A stretch of 64,000 nt of DNA from JAVKFF01 sp040226215 (GTDB lineage: Bacteria > Pseudomonadota > Alphaproteobacteria > DSM-16000 > Inquilinaceae): positions 30,328 to 94,327 of the forward strand of contig JAVKFF010000144.1 of assembly GCA_040226215.1 (NCBI GenBank), written 5' to 3'. A program made the translations under genes and the position numbers. The notes beneath the pieces are model-generated. The model was not told the DNA's origin, made no database searches, and saw nothing but the letters and a program-made list of their open reading frames with translations. How positions within the stretch are numbered: the stretch's first letter is position 1; every line of letters begins with the position of its first letter. Positions 8,275 through 17,069 of this stretch are shown piece after piece.

Positions 8275-8300
8275 AACAGGAGGTTCAGATCGAAGGTTCC
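8275..8300 (-). promoter_or_regulatory. Possible EcfG-type general-stress promoter for the PRC-barrel gene
   Basis: On the minus strand GGAAC (8296-8300) is followed after 17 nt by TGTT (8275-8278), about 55 nt before the start codon. The alphaproteobacterial EcfG consensus is GGAAC-N16/17-CGTT, so this is one base off. The target type (exported PRC-barrel protein) is a common EcfG regulon member. Candidate only. Confidence 0.35.
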
Positions 8301-8370
8301 GCACCGCCGGGAAATAATTGAACACACCTGCCATACAGCCGTGGCGGGTCGCGACGGCTCTCGAGCCGGC

Positions 8371-9261
8371 TCAGGACTGCGCGCTGATCATCTTGAAGAT
8401 GCCGGAAAAATCGGTGTCACCCTCGCCCTGGTTGACGAACAGCGAATAGAGCGCCGTCGCCTCCGCGCCCAGCGGGGTCGAGGCGCCGGCGGCGTTCGCC
8501 GCCTCCTGCGCCAGGCGCAAATCCTTCAGCATCATCGCCGCGGTGAAACCCGGCTGGTAGTCGCGATTGGCGGGCGATGTCGGCACCGGTCCCGGCACCG
8601 GGCAGTAGGTCGTCAGCGACCAGCACTGGCCAGAGCTCTTCGAGGCGATGTCGAACAGGCGCTGGCGATCGAGCCCCAGCCGGTCGGCGAGCGCGAAGGC
8701 CTCCGACACCGCCAGCATGGAGATGCCCAGCACCATGTTGTTGCAGATCTTCGCCGCCTGCCCGGCGCCAGCGTCGCCGGCATGCACGATGGTCTTGCCC
8801 ATCGCCTGGAGGATCGGCCGGGCCGCCTCACAGGCCGTCTCCGGTCCGCCCACCATGAAGGTCAGCGACCCCGCCTGCGCACCGCCCACACCGCCGGACA
8901 CCGGCGCGTCGATCATCGCAAAGCCATTTCCCGCGGCGGCCTCCGCCACCGCCCGCGCGGTCGCCACGTCGATCGTCGAGCAGTCGATCAGCAGCGTGCC
9001 CGCCGGTGCCGAGGCCAGCACGCCGCCATCGGCCTCGTAGACCACGCGCACGGCCTGGCCGGCCGGCAGCATGGTGACGACCGCGTCGACATCCGTGACC
9101 GCCTCGGCGATCGACGCCGCCACCGCCACGCCGTGACCGGCCGCCTGCTCCAGGTTGGCCGATACGAGGTCGAAGCCCCGCACCGCGTGACCGGCCTTGA
9201 CCAGATTGGCCGCCATCGGTCCGCCCATGTTGCCAAGGCCGATGAATCCGATCGTCGCCAT
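8371..9261 (-). CDS. mmsB: NAD(P)-dependent 3-hydroxyisobutyrate dehydrogenase family protein
   Basis: Beta-hydroxyacid dehydrogenase, most like 3-hydroxyisobutyrate dehydrogenase of valine degradation (3-hydroxyisobutyrate to methylmalonate semialdehyde). The 296-aa protein shows the Rossmann motif GFIGLGNMGGPMAANL, the substrate motif DAPVSGGVGGAQAGSL at about 121-136, and the catalytic lysine in GAGQAAKICNN. The segment SSGQCWSLTTYCPVPGPVP with NRDYQPGFTAAMMLKDLRLA is characteristic of true MmsB over tartronate semialdehyde or glyoxylate reductases. Neighbouring valine genes (mmsA, acyl-CoA dehydrogenase, enoyl-CoA hydratase) are absent here, so substrate assignment is moderately secure. 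Confidence 0.88.
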   Translation of the reverse strand: MATIGFIGLGNMGGPMAANLVKAGHAVRGFDLVSANLEQAAGHGVAVAASIAEAVTDVDAVVTMLPAGQAVRVVYEADGGVLASAPAGTLLIDCSTIDVATARAVAEAAAGNGFAMIDAPVSGGVGGAQAGSLTFMVGGPETACEAARPILQAMGKTIVHAGDAGAGQAAKICNNMVLGISMLAVSEAFALADRLGLDRQRLFDIASKSSGQCWSLTTYCPVPGPVPTSPANRDYQPGFTAAMMLKDLRLAQEAANAAGASTPLGAEATALYSLFVNQGEGDTDFSGIFKMISAQS

Positions 9262-10210
9262 CGATGCTGCCCTCCCTTGCGCCGGCGCGGGCCGCAGTTG
9301 TCAACAGGTGCTTTCGGCCCGCCTGTCACGACCCCGCGACCATCCCCCGTGACTACCTCATGTCATCGGCGCACGGAAGCGGCTGGTTCGTCATGTCCTC
9401 CGCGCACCGGCCACTGCCCCGGCTGCGATGACAGGCGCGCTGGCCCACCCCGGCGGTCATGCCCCTGTTGCCTGAACACTGTCCCGCCACGCCTGGCCAG
9501 ACACGCCATGTCTGGGTGCCGGTCCCGGACCGGCATCCCAGCCCTGAAATCAGATGAGAATCCATATCCATTTCAACCGCGAAGCACATGAGTTGAAACA
9601 ATTCTCTTCGGTCATTCTGGCATGGACAATCCGTCCGGCCGCCGGCACGTGCGACGGCGGATGGTCCGCTGCATGGCGCGGCTTTCGGGCCGAACCGGCG
9701 ACACACCGGACACATGGCCGGCCGGCGACTGTCTCGCGACAGGGTCCGTGTGCGGATGACCGCGGCGCGGCGTTGACATCGGTCGGCCGCGGGCGCCGCC
9801 TCGACGAACGAGGCCGTCACCGCGCGGCGGTCACCGGCAACGTCATGGCGACCGCTGCTGGCCGGCTAACGTTCCCCAGAGATATCCACAACACGCGGGA
9901 CCGGATGCCCGCTCGTTCCCGTGCCAGGCGAGGTGGGTTTACCGCCTTGCAGGTTCGGCGCGTGTTGCGGACCGAGCCGACACGGCCCGATGCAGCGCAG
10001 ACCGCAAGTGGAGCGATCACCCTTCCAAGATGTTCAGGCAGCGTGTCAGTCGCCTGCCAGGCGTTTCGGACGAGCGGCTGAATGATCACTCCCGCGATAC
10101 TCGTTCCCGCACCGTGACGGAAAAAGTAAACATTGGTTGGATTCTTTCCAAAATCGGTTGAGTTGGTCCGCCACGGCACCATATCCGCGTTGGAAACCTT
10201 GGAGGCTGCC
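9262..10210. other. Gene-free stretch of about 950 bp with palindromic sequences
   Basis: Open frames here on both strands lack ribosome sites, family motifs and natural composition, and I judge them spurious. What can be seen is a compound palindrome at 9498-9535 and a TTTCAAC / GTTGAAA inverted repeat (9571-9577, 9592-9598). Near 10130-10160 there is a locally AT-rich segment that probably holds the promoter of the following gene. No tRNA or known RNA is recognisable. Confidence 0.6.
9498..9535. repeat. Compound palindromic (REP-like) element
   Basis: Two adjacent hairpins. CCAGACA at 9498-9504, spacer CGCCA, TGTCTGG at 9510-9516. TGCCGGTCC at 9517-9525, one C, GGACCGGCA at 9527-9535. Adjacent stems of this kind in a gene-free gap resemble extragenic palindromes. 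Copies of the GGTCCCG/CGGGACC core also occur at 37351-37477. Confidence 0.6.
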
Positions 10211-10387
10211 ATGCTTATGTGGGCTCTCATTTTCCTGGCCGTGGCGGTGATCGCCGCCATCTTCGGCTTCACCGGCATCGCCGTGGTCGCGGCCGAAATC
10301 GCCCAGATCATCTTCTTCATCTTCCTGGTGCTGTTCGTGGTCATGCTGATCACCCACCTGGTTCGGGGCCGCGCGCCGCGACCCTGA
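10211..10387 (+). CDS. DUF1328 (UPF0391) small membrane protein
   Basis: A 58-aa peptide consisting almost entirely of two membrane helices. MLMWALIFLAVAVIAAIFGF and the GIAVVAAEIAQIIFF-IFLVLFVVMLI segment match the DUF1328/YtjA family of very small inner-membrane proteins. Its function is unknown; family members are often stress-induced. The ATG at 10211 has a GGAGG ribosome site at 10201-10205; the frame is open further upstream but that part is not conserved. A rho-independent terminator follows at 10411-10437, so the gene is probably transcribed alone. Confidence 0.88.
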   Translation: MLMWALIFLAVAVIAAIFGFTGIAVVAAEIAQIIFFIFLVLFVVMLITHLVRGRAPRP

Positions 10388-10410
10388 TCCTCGACGGCTG
10401 TCGCCACCGA

Positions 10411-10437
10411 GGCCCCGGATGCCCGTCCGGGGCCTTT
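10411..10437 (+). terminator. Rho-independent terminator after the DUF1328 gene
   Basis: GGCCCCGGA (10411-10419), loop TGCCCG, TCCGGGGCC (10426-10434), then TTT. The perfect 9-bp stem lies 24 nt after the stop codon. Confidence 0.8.
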
Positions 10438-10545
10438 CGCGTGCCGGGACATATTTTTCCGGCTCCCTGTCGAAACCGGCCGCCGCGCGGCGTCGTAGGT
10501 GCATGACGGGGGCGGTCCCCGTCGCGACACCGAGGAGTGACAGCC

Positions 10546-10905
10546 ATGCAGTACATGATGATGATCTTCGAGCCCGCCTCCGAATTCGCCAAGCGGGAGA
10601 ACACCTCGATCGCGCCCGAGTACTGGGGCGCCTGGTCGGCCTACAGCCAGGCCCTGGCCGAGGCCGGCGTGATGGTCGGCGGCAACGGCCTGCAGCCGCC
10701 GCCGACCGCCACCACGCTGCGTCTGCGCAACGGCGCCCGTGAGGTGCAGGACGGCCCCTTCGCCGACACCAAGGAGCAGCTCGGCGGCTACTACGTGATC
10801 GACGTGCCCGACCTCGACAGCGCCCTCGCCTGGGCGGCGCGCTGCCCGTCGGCGGCGGTCTCGGCGATCGAGGTCAGGCCCGTCCTGGCCATGCAGAACG
10901 CCTGA
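10546..10905 (+). CDS. YciI-like protein with DGPF motif, partner of an ECF42 sigma factor
   Basis: A 119-aa cytosolic protein of the YCII/DGPF family. It begins MQYMMMIFEP and has the diagnostic VQDGPFADTKEQLGGYYVIDVPD segment (DGPF motif near residues 69-72). The fold is ferredoxin-like and the reaction, if any, is unknown. The ATG at 10546 has a GAGGAG ribosome site; a methionine three codons earlier is possible. It is 16 nt upstream of an ECF sigma factor gene, and this pairing is the hallmark of the ECF42 group, where DGPF proteins are conserved neighbours and regulated targets. That context is better evidence for its role than its own sequence. Confidence 0.9.
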   Translation: MQYMMMIFEPASEFAKRENTSIAPEYWGAWSAYSQALAEAGVMVGGNGLQPPPTATTLRLRNGAREVQDGPFADTKEQLGGYYVIDVPDLDSALAWAARCPSAAVSAIEVRPVLAMQNA

Positions 10906-10921
10906 CGCCCCGACCGCGAGG

Positions 10922-12154
10922 ATGGACACCCGGGAGGACCCGTCGCCGGCCGTTCTAGCGGCGGAGGCGGCGGCGCGGTCCTCCTACGGTCGCCTGCTCG
11001 CCTATCTCGCCGCCCGCTGGCGCGACGTCGCCGCGGCGGAGGACGCGCTCGCCGAAGCCCTCGCCCGGGCGCTCGCCCGCTGGCCGGTCGAGGGCGTGCC
11101 ACGGATGCCCGAGGCCTGGCTGCTCACCACCGCCAGACGCCTGCTGATCTCCGCCGCCCGGCGGCGGCAGGTGGCTCTGCGTGGCGAGGCGACAGTGCGC
11201 CTCATCGACGAGGAGCTGAACGCCATGGAACGGAGCGCCATCCCGGACGAGCGGCTGAAGCTGCTCTTCGTCTGCGCCCATCCGGCCATCGACCCGGCGG
11301 TCCACGCCCCCCTGATGCTGCAGACCGTGCTCGGGCTCGATGCCGCGCGCATCGCCTCGGCCTTCCTGGTCTCGCCGGCGACCATGGGTCAGCGGCTGGT
11401 CCGCGCCAAGGCGCGCATCAAGGCAAGCGGCATCGGCTTCGCGGTGCCGACGACCGAGGAACTGGCACCCCGCCTCGACAGCGTACTTGACGCCATCTAC
11501 GCCGCCTTCGGCAGCGGCTGGGACGGCATCGCGGCGGACGACCCGCGCACTCGCGGCCTGGCGGCGGAGGCGCTCTGGCTCGGCCGCGTGCTGGTCGGCC
11601 TGCTGCCGGAGGAGCCCGAAGCCCGTGGCCTGCTCGCCCTGATGCTGCATGCCCACGCCCGCCGGGAGGCGCGGCGCGATGGCGACGGACGCTTCGTGCC
11701 GTTGGCCGAGCAGGATCCGGATACCTGGGACTGGCCGCTGGTGCGCGAGGCGGAGGACGAGCTGCGCCGCGCCGCCGGCTTCGGCCGTCTTGGCCGCTAT
11801 CAGATGGAGGCGGCGATCCAGTCGGCCCACGTGCAGGGCCTGCTCTCCGGCAGCGTGCCCTGGCCAGCGATCGCCGGCCTCTATGCCGCGCTGACCGCCC
11901 TCACCCCGGCGATCGGCGCCCGGGTCAGCCACGCCGTCGCCGTCGGCGAGACGGACGGGGCGGCGGCCGGTCTTGCCCGTCTCGACACCATCGACGGCGA
12001 GCGGGTCAGCACATACCAGCCCTACTGGGTCGCGCGGGCCGCGCTGCTCGGCCGGACAGGCGACCAGGCCGGCGCCCGCGCGGCCCTCGAGCGCGCCATC
12101 GGCTTGACCGAAGATCCGGCCGTGCGCGCCTTCCTGCTCGCCCGGTTGAGCTAA
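10922..12154 (+). CDS. ECF42-type RNA polymerase sigma factor with C-terminal TPR-like extension
   Basis: A 410-aa sigma factor, about twice the length of an ordinary ECF protein. Sigma region 2 occupies about residues 20-85 (YGRLLAYLAARWRDVAAAEDALAEAL, PEAWLLTTARRLLI). Region 4 is around 130-165 (LMLQTVLGLDAARIASAFLV, MGQRLVRAKARI). The remaining 240 residues are the helical, TPR-like C-terminal domain typical of ECF42, thought to control activity in place of an anti-sigma factor; no anti-sigma gene is adjacent. It is probably co-transcribed with the DGPF gene. Its stop codon overlaps that of the convergent DNA ligase gene. Confidence 0.9.
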   Translation: MDTREDPSPAVLAAEAAARSSYGRLLAYLAARWRDVAAAEDALAEALARALARWPVEGVPRMPEAWLLTTARRLLISAARRRQVALRGEATVRLIDEELNAMERSAIPDERLKLLFVCAHPAIDPAVHAPLMLQTVLGLDAARIASAFLVSPATMGQRLVRAKARIKASGIGFAVPTTEELAPRLDSVLDAIYAAFGSGWDGIAADDPRTRGLAAEALWLGRVLVGLLPEEPEARGLLALMLHAHARREARRDGDGRFVPLAEQDPDTWDWPLVREAEDELRRAAGFGRLGRYQMEAAIQSAHVQGLLSGSVPWPAIAGLYAALTALTPAIGARVSHAVAVGETDGAAAGLARLDTIDGERVSTYQPYWVARAALLGRTGDQAGARAALERAIGLTEDPAVRAFLLARLS

Positions 12155-13737
12155 TCCCGGATCATCGCCTCCAGCGTTTCCAGCCGGTCCGCCTCGACCG
12201 CCGGCTTGTCCCAGCGGATGCGGCCTATGCGCGGAAAGCGCATGGCGACGCCGGACTTGTGGCGGGTCGAACGCGCCACGCTGTCGAAGGCGACCTCGAA
12301 CACAAGCTCCGGCTTGACGGCGCGGACCGGGCCGAAACGCTCGACGGTGTGGGCCCGCACCCATTTGTCGAGCTGCGCCAGTTCCTGGTCGGTGAAGCCG
12401 AAATAGGCCTTTCCCACCGGCACCAGCTCCTCCCGTCCCGCCTCCCCGTCCGGACGCCAGGCGCCGAAGGTGAAGTCGGAATAGAAGCTGGAGCGCTTGC
12501 CATGGCCGCGCTGCGCGTACATCAGCACGCAATCGAGCGTCAGCGGCCCGCGCTTCCACTTGAACCAGGGTCCCTTGGGCCGGCCGGCCACGTAGGTGCT
12601 GTCGCCGCGCTTGAGCATCAGGCCCTCGATGGCACCGCCCTCGGTCTCACCGCGCAATCGCTCCAGATCGTCCCAGCCTGCGAAGGCGAGTTGCGGGGAA
12701 AGGTCCATGCGCGCCGGCCGCCAGCGCGCGTACCAGGCCTCCAGCCGCGCCCGCCGGGTGTCGAGATCGAGGCCGCGCACGTCCGCCTCGCCGTCGTGCA
12801 GGATATCGTACAGACGGATCCAGGCCGGGTGCTCGGCCAGCATCCGCTGGGTCACCCGCTTGCGGTTGAGGCGCTGCTGCAGCCGGTTGAAGCTCTCGAC
12901 CCGCCCGTCCGTGGCGACCAGCAGCTCGCCATCGAGCACGCCCTCGAAGTCCTTCGCCTCGACGATATCGGGAAAGGCGCCGGAGATGTCCTCGCCGGTG
13001 CGCGAGAACAGCCGACGCTTGCCGCCCCGTGCGGCCACCTGCACGCGGATGCCGTCCCACTTCCATTCCGCCCGGTAGGCGTCGATGTCGAGGCTCTCCC
13101 GGACCGCCTGCTCCAGCGGATGCGACAGCATCAGAGGCCGGAAGACCGCCCGCTCGTCGATCGCCGGCTTCTCCGCCCGGCCTTCCAGCCAGGCGAAGAG
13201 GTCGCTGTAGGGCGGCTCCAGCCCGTGCCAGATCTCCTCGACCTCGTCGACCGCGATGTCGGCCGTCTGCGCCAGCGCGGTCTTGGCCAGCCGGGCGGAG
13301 ACGCCGACCCGCAGACCGCCGGTGATCAGCTTCAGAAGCGCCAGCCGCTCCGACGCCGTCAGCCCGTCCAGCCAGTGCTCGACCAGCGGTGCCGCGCCGC
13401 TGCGCCCGGCTGCGCGCAGACCATGCACCACGCGCGACAGGCGCGGCGTCTCGGCCTTCTCGACGCGCTCGGGCCAGATCAGTGCCACGGTCTCCGCCAG
13501 GTCGCCGACATAGTCATAGGACCAGGCGAACAGCGCCGGGTCGACCCGATCCATGGCCAGGCCGCGGATCAGCCCGGCCTTGACGCCTGGCATGTCGACG
13601 CCGTCGGCGAGCGCGGCCAGCCCCCAGCCCCGGTCCGGGTCCGGCGTCTGCCTGAAATAGTCGGCCATCAGGCGCAGCTTGCCGTTGCGCGAGGGCATGA
13701 AGGCCAGTCGCTCGATCAGCGCGGCGAAGGCCTTCAT
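12151..13737 (-). CDS. ATP-dependent DNA ligase of the Lhr/Exo/PdeM repair set
   Basis: Seals nicks using ATP. The 528-aa protein has an N-terminal ligase DNA-binding domain (about 1-200) and the adenylation domain with nucleophile motif EWKWDGIRV (K226). Further nucleotidyltransferase motifs follow (FSRTGEDIS, LDGELLV, EGLMLKRGDSTY, PWFKWKR), then an OB domain. It matches the cisplatin-resistance/LigB-like bacterial ligase family that travels with an MBL exonuclease, an Lhr-type helicase and a metallophosphoesterase. The start codon overlaps the exonuclease stop by 4 nt (ATGA), so those two form an operon here. The helicase and phosphoesterase lie 6 and 10 kb away. Confidence 0.93.
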   Translation of the reverse strand: MKAFAALIERLAFMPSRNGKLRLMADYFRQTPDPDRGWGLAALADGVDMPGVKAGLIRGLAMDRVDPALFAWSYDYVGDLAETVALIWPERVEKAETPRLSRVVHGLRAAGRSGAAPLVEHWLDGLTASERLALLKLITGGLRVGVSARLAKTALAQTADIAVDEVEEIWHGLEPPYSDLFAWLEGRAEKPAIDERAVFRPLMLSHPLEQAVRESLDIDAYRAEWKWDGIRVQVAARGGKRRLFSRTGEDISGAFPDIVEAKDFEGVLDGELLVATDGRVESFNRLQQRLNRKRVTQRMLAEHPAWIRLYDILHDGEADVRGLDLDTRRARLEAWYARWRPARMDLSPQLAFAGWDDLERLRGETEGGAIEGLMLKRGDSTYVAGRPKGPWFKWKRGPLTLDCVLMYAQRGHGKRSSFYSDFTFGAWRPDGEAGREELVPVGKAYFGFTDQELAQLDKWVRAHTVERFGPVRAVKPELVFEVAFDSVARSTRHKSGVAMRFPRIGRIRWDKPAVEADRLETLEAMIRD

Positions 13738-14750
13738 TCGACCGCGTCCTCCTCGAAGCCGACCAGCGACAGGGCGCGGCCGCGCCGTCCGCCGGCCTCG
13801 ATGGCGTGGATCAGCGCCTCCTCCCGGCCATGGGTGACCCAGACCTCCGGCGCGTCGACATCCAGGACGGTGCGGTTGAGCTCGTCCCAGTCGGCGTGGT
13901 CGGAAATCACCAGCGGCAGCTCGACGCCGCGCTGGCGGGCGCGCTGGCGCACCCGCATCCAGCCAGACGCCATGGCCACCACCGGGTCGGGCAGGCGCCG
14001 CGCCCAGCGGTCGGCAATGGCCGAGGGCGGCGCCAGCACGATCTCGCCCGCCATCTCCTTCTTCGCCGCCGCCGTCGCCGGGCGGATCGGGCCGAGGTCG
14101 ACGCCGAGTTCCCGGTAGAGCTCCGTCAGCCCGATCAGCGCCCCGTGCAGGAAGACCGGCCGGTCGTAGCCCGCCTGGCGCAGCAGCGCGATCAGCCGCT
14201 GGCACTTGCCCAGCCCGTAGGCGCCGATGACATGCGCGCGCTCCGGAAACAGGGCGACCGATTTCAGCAGCTTGCCGATCTCGGCCATCGGATCGGGATG
14301 GCGGAAGACCGGCAGCCCGAAGGTCGCCTCGGTCACGAAGACGTCGCACGGCACCGGCTCGAACGGCCGGCAGGTCGGGTCGGGCACCCGTTTGTAGTCG
14401 CCGGAAAAGACGATGCGGCTGCCGCCATAGGCCAGCGCGATCTGAGCCGAGCCCAGAACGTGGCCGGCCGGGTGGAAACTGACCTCCACCTCGCCCACCA
14501 TTACGCGCGCGCCATAGCTGGCGGCGGTGAGCTGGCGCCCCGCCTGCTCGCCGTAGCGCGCGCGCATGATGGCCAGCGTCTCGGCCGTGGCCAGCACCGC
14601 GTGGTTGCCAGGCCGCGCATGGTCGCCATGGCCGTGGGTCACCAGCGCGCACTCGACCGGTCGGACGGGATCGACATAGGCGTCGGCCGGCCGCACATAG
14701 ACGCCCTGAGGCCGCAGCTCGACCCAGCTTTCCGGATGCTTCGCCGTCAT
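13734..14750 (-). CDS. Ligase-associated DNA exonuclease (metallo-beta-lactamase/beta-CASP fold)
   Basis: A 338-aa MBL-fold nuclease annotated in relatives as ligase-associated DNA exonuclease, distantly like mRNA 3'-end processing factors. The metal motif THGHGDHARPG is at about residue 39. HPAGHVLGSAQI and the GDYK strand follow, with later metal ligands in VISDHADWDEL and the C-terminal VTHGREE. No signal peptide. The start MTAKHPESW at 14750 is chosen because an upstream extension of 19 residues is not conserved in kind. It is the first gene of a two-gene operon with the ligase. Homologous systems repair DNA damage; the exact polarity and substrate in this organism cannot be read from sequence. 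Confidence 0.9.
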   Translation of the reverse strand: MTAKHPESWVELRPQGVYVRPADAYVDPVRPVECALVTHGHGDHARPGNHAVLATAETLAIMRARYGEQAGRQLTAASYGARVMVGEVEVSFHPAGHVLGSAQIALAYGGSRIVFSGDYKRVPDPTCRPFEPVPCDVFVTEATFGLPVFRHPDPMAEIGKLLKSVALFPERAHVIGAYGLGKCQRLIALLRQAGYDRPVFLHGALIGLTELYRELGVDLGPIRPATAAAKKEMAGEIVLAPPSAIADRWARRLPDPVVAMASGWMRVRQRARQRGVELPLVISDHADWDELNRTVLDVDAPEVWVTHGREEALIHAIEAGGRRGRALSLVGFEEDAVE

Positions 14751-14857
14751 GGTGAGCGATGATATGGGGGAATTGGTCGCATGAGGCCAGCGGGGGTTGT
14801 TCGCCACGGCACCGTGGCCGCAAGCTGTGCACCAATCCAGCCGCCAACCGGAACCCG

Positions 14858-15787
14858 ATGACCGGAACCATCGCCTGCTTCGGCGCCGCCCATGTCGACT
14901 ACAAGGCCCAGGCGCTCGCCGGGGTTACCATGGGCTCGTCCAACCCCGTCCGGGTGGCGGAGAGCTTCGGCGGCGTGGCGCGCAACGTCGCCGAGACCCT
15001 GGCCAGGCTGGACGTCCCGGTCTCGATGGTCAGCCGCGTGGGCGACGACCCGCCGGGCGACAACGTGGTGGCGGAGCTCAATGCGCGCGGCATCGACACC
15101 GAGCAGATCAGCCGCTCGACGACCAGCCGTACCGCCAGCTACACCGCGCTCATGGAGCCGACCGGCGAGATGGCCGTCGCCATGGCGGACATGGGCATCT
15201 ACGACGAGATCACGCCCGGCGTCCTCGCCCCGGCCATGCAACAGCTCCACGACCGGACGCTCTGGTTCGTCGACACCAACCTGCCGACCGCGGCCTTGCA
15301 ACGCCTGCTCGCCCCCCGCCATCCGCGTCCCCTCGTCGCCGTCGACACCGTCTCGGTCGCCAAGTCCGCCAAGCTGCGCGGGTTGATGGGAGGCATCGAC
15401 ATCCTGTTCGTCAACAAGGGCGAGGCGGCCTTCCTCTCCGGCATCGAACTGCGCGCGCCCCTCGACGTCAGCGAGGCGGCAAACCGGTTGCGCGCCCAGG
15501 GGGCCGGCGCTGTCGTCATCTCGCTGGGCTCGGAGGGCGGCTTCGTTGCCTCCGACGGCGTCTACGATTTCTTCCCCGCGCTGGGCGCCCGGGTCAAGGA
15601 CGTGACCGGCGCCGGCGATGCCCTGGTGGCTGGCGTGCTCTACGGCCAGTTGCGCGGCTCGAAGCTCGACGACTGCATGCGCCTCGGCATCGCCTGCGCC
15701 GCCATGACGGTCGAAAGCACGGCCTCGGTCTCGCCGACCCTGACGACGGCGCAGATCCTGCGCCGCGCCGGCCTCACGCCTGCCTGA
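14858..15787 (+). CDS. psuK: Pseudouridine kinase (PfkB family)
   Basis: Phosphorylates pseudouridine to pseudouridine 5'-phosphate so that PsuG can split it. The 309-aa sugar-kinase fold has the N-terminal SFGGVARNVAETLARL signature and the C-terminal PfkB anion-hole motif VKDVTGAGDALVAG with catalytic Asp. General PfkB motifs alone do not fix the substrate; the assignment rests on psuG starting 7 nt downstream. The ATG at 14858 is used because upstream codons are out of family character. The pair would recycle modified nucleosides from RNA turnover. Confidence 0.88.
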   Translation: MTGTIACFGAAHVDYKAQALAGVTMGSSNPVRVAESFGGVARNVAETLARLDVPVSMVSRVGDDPPGDNVVAELNARGIDTEQISRSTTSRTASYTALMEPTGEMAVAMADMGIYDEITPGVLAPAMQQLHDRTLWFVDTNLPTAALQRLLAPRHPRPLVAVDTVSVAKSAKLRGLMGGIDILFVNKGEAAFLSGIELRAPLDVSEAANRLRAQGAGAVVISLGSEGGFVASDGVYDFFPALGARVKDVTGAGDALVAGVLYGQLRGSKLDDCMRLGIACAAMTVESTASVSPTLTTAQILRRAGLTPA

Positions 15788-15794
15788 GCAGCGA

Positions 15795-16745
<951 letters not shown>

Positions 16746-16755
16746 TTCCCCTGTC

Positions 16756-16830
16756 ATCCCCGCGAAAGCGGGGATCCAGTCTCCGGCGCGACCCGCACTG
16801 CCGGGCTGGATGCCCGATCAAGCCGGGCAT
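16756..16830. repeat. Dispersed palindromic repeat downstream of psuG
   Basis: Two stems: 16756-16763 with 16768-16775 (ATCCCCGC, loop GAAA, GCGGGGAT) and ATGCCCG 16810-16816 with CGGGCAT 16824-16830. The CCCCGCGAAAGCGGGG core followed by a GCCCG-N-CGGGC stem is a very common intergenic repeat style in alphaproteobacteria. The first stem, 10 nt after the stop codon, may also end transcription. Confidence 0.7.
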
Positions 16831-16891
16831 GACAATCGGGGGCGGCGTTCTCAACACACCACCTGCCGTACCGGACGTATCTGAACCAGCA

Positions 16892-17028
16892 CCGTCGTCC
16901 CGGAGCGCGGGGTCGGCGACAGCCGAACCCGGGCATCCGTGACCTCGATCCCGTCTTCGCCAGAGGCGGGGTCTTCGAGGACGGGCTCGAGGTCCCGCAT
17001 CTCCGCTTCGCTGCGTGCGGGACGACGG
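16892..17028. repeat. 137-bp element bounded by 11-bp inverted repeats
   Basis: CCGTCGTCCCG (16892-16902) is repeated inverted as CGGGACGACGG (17018-17028). The inside is rich in smaller palindromes. No open frame of merit. It occupies most of the psuG-mtnN gap and shares the GGGACGAC core with the foldback element at 37351-37477. Together with the repeat at 16756-16830, it accounts for nearly all of 16746-17069, where I see no gene. Confidence 0.6.
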
Positions 17029-17069
17029 CCCTCGAGTGAGAGGCCACCCGTCTTCCAGGTCGGCGCCCC

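Noticed and set aside
9353..9820. Minus-strand 155-codon frame in the gene-free stretch
   Set aside because: No ribosome site, no motif, Cys/Arg-rich random composition; it runs through palindromic repeats.
12151..14871. A single 906-residue open frame spanning ligase and upstream sequence
   Set aside because: The part above 13737 is antisense/other-frame sequence of the exonuclease gene: Arg/Gly-rich and without motifs. The real ligase starts at 13737 with an ATGA overlap.
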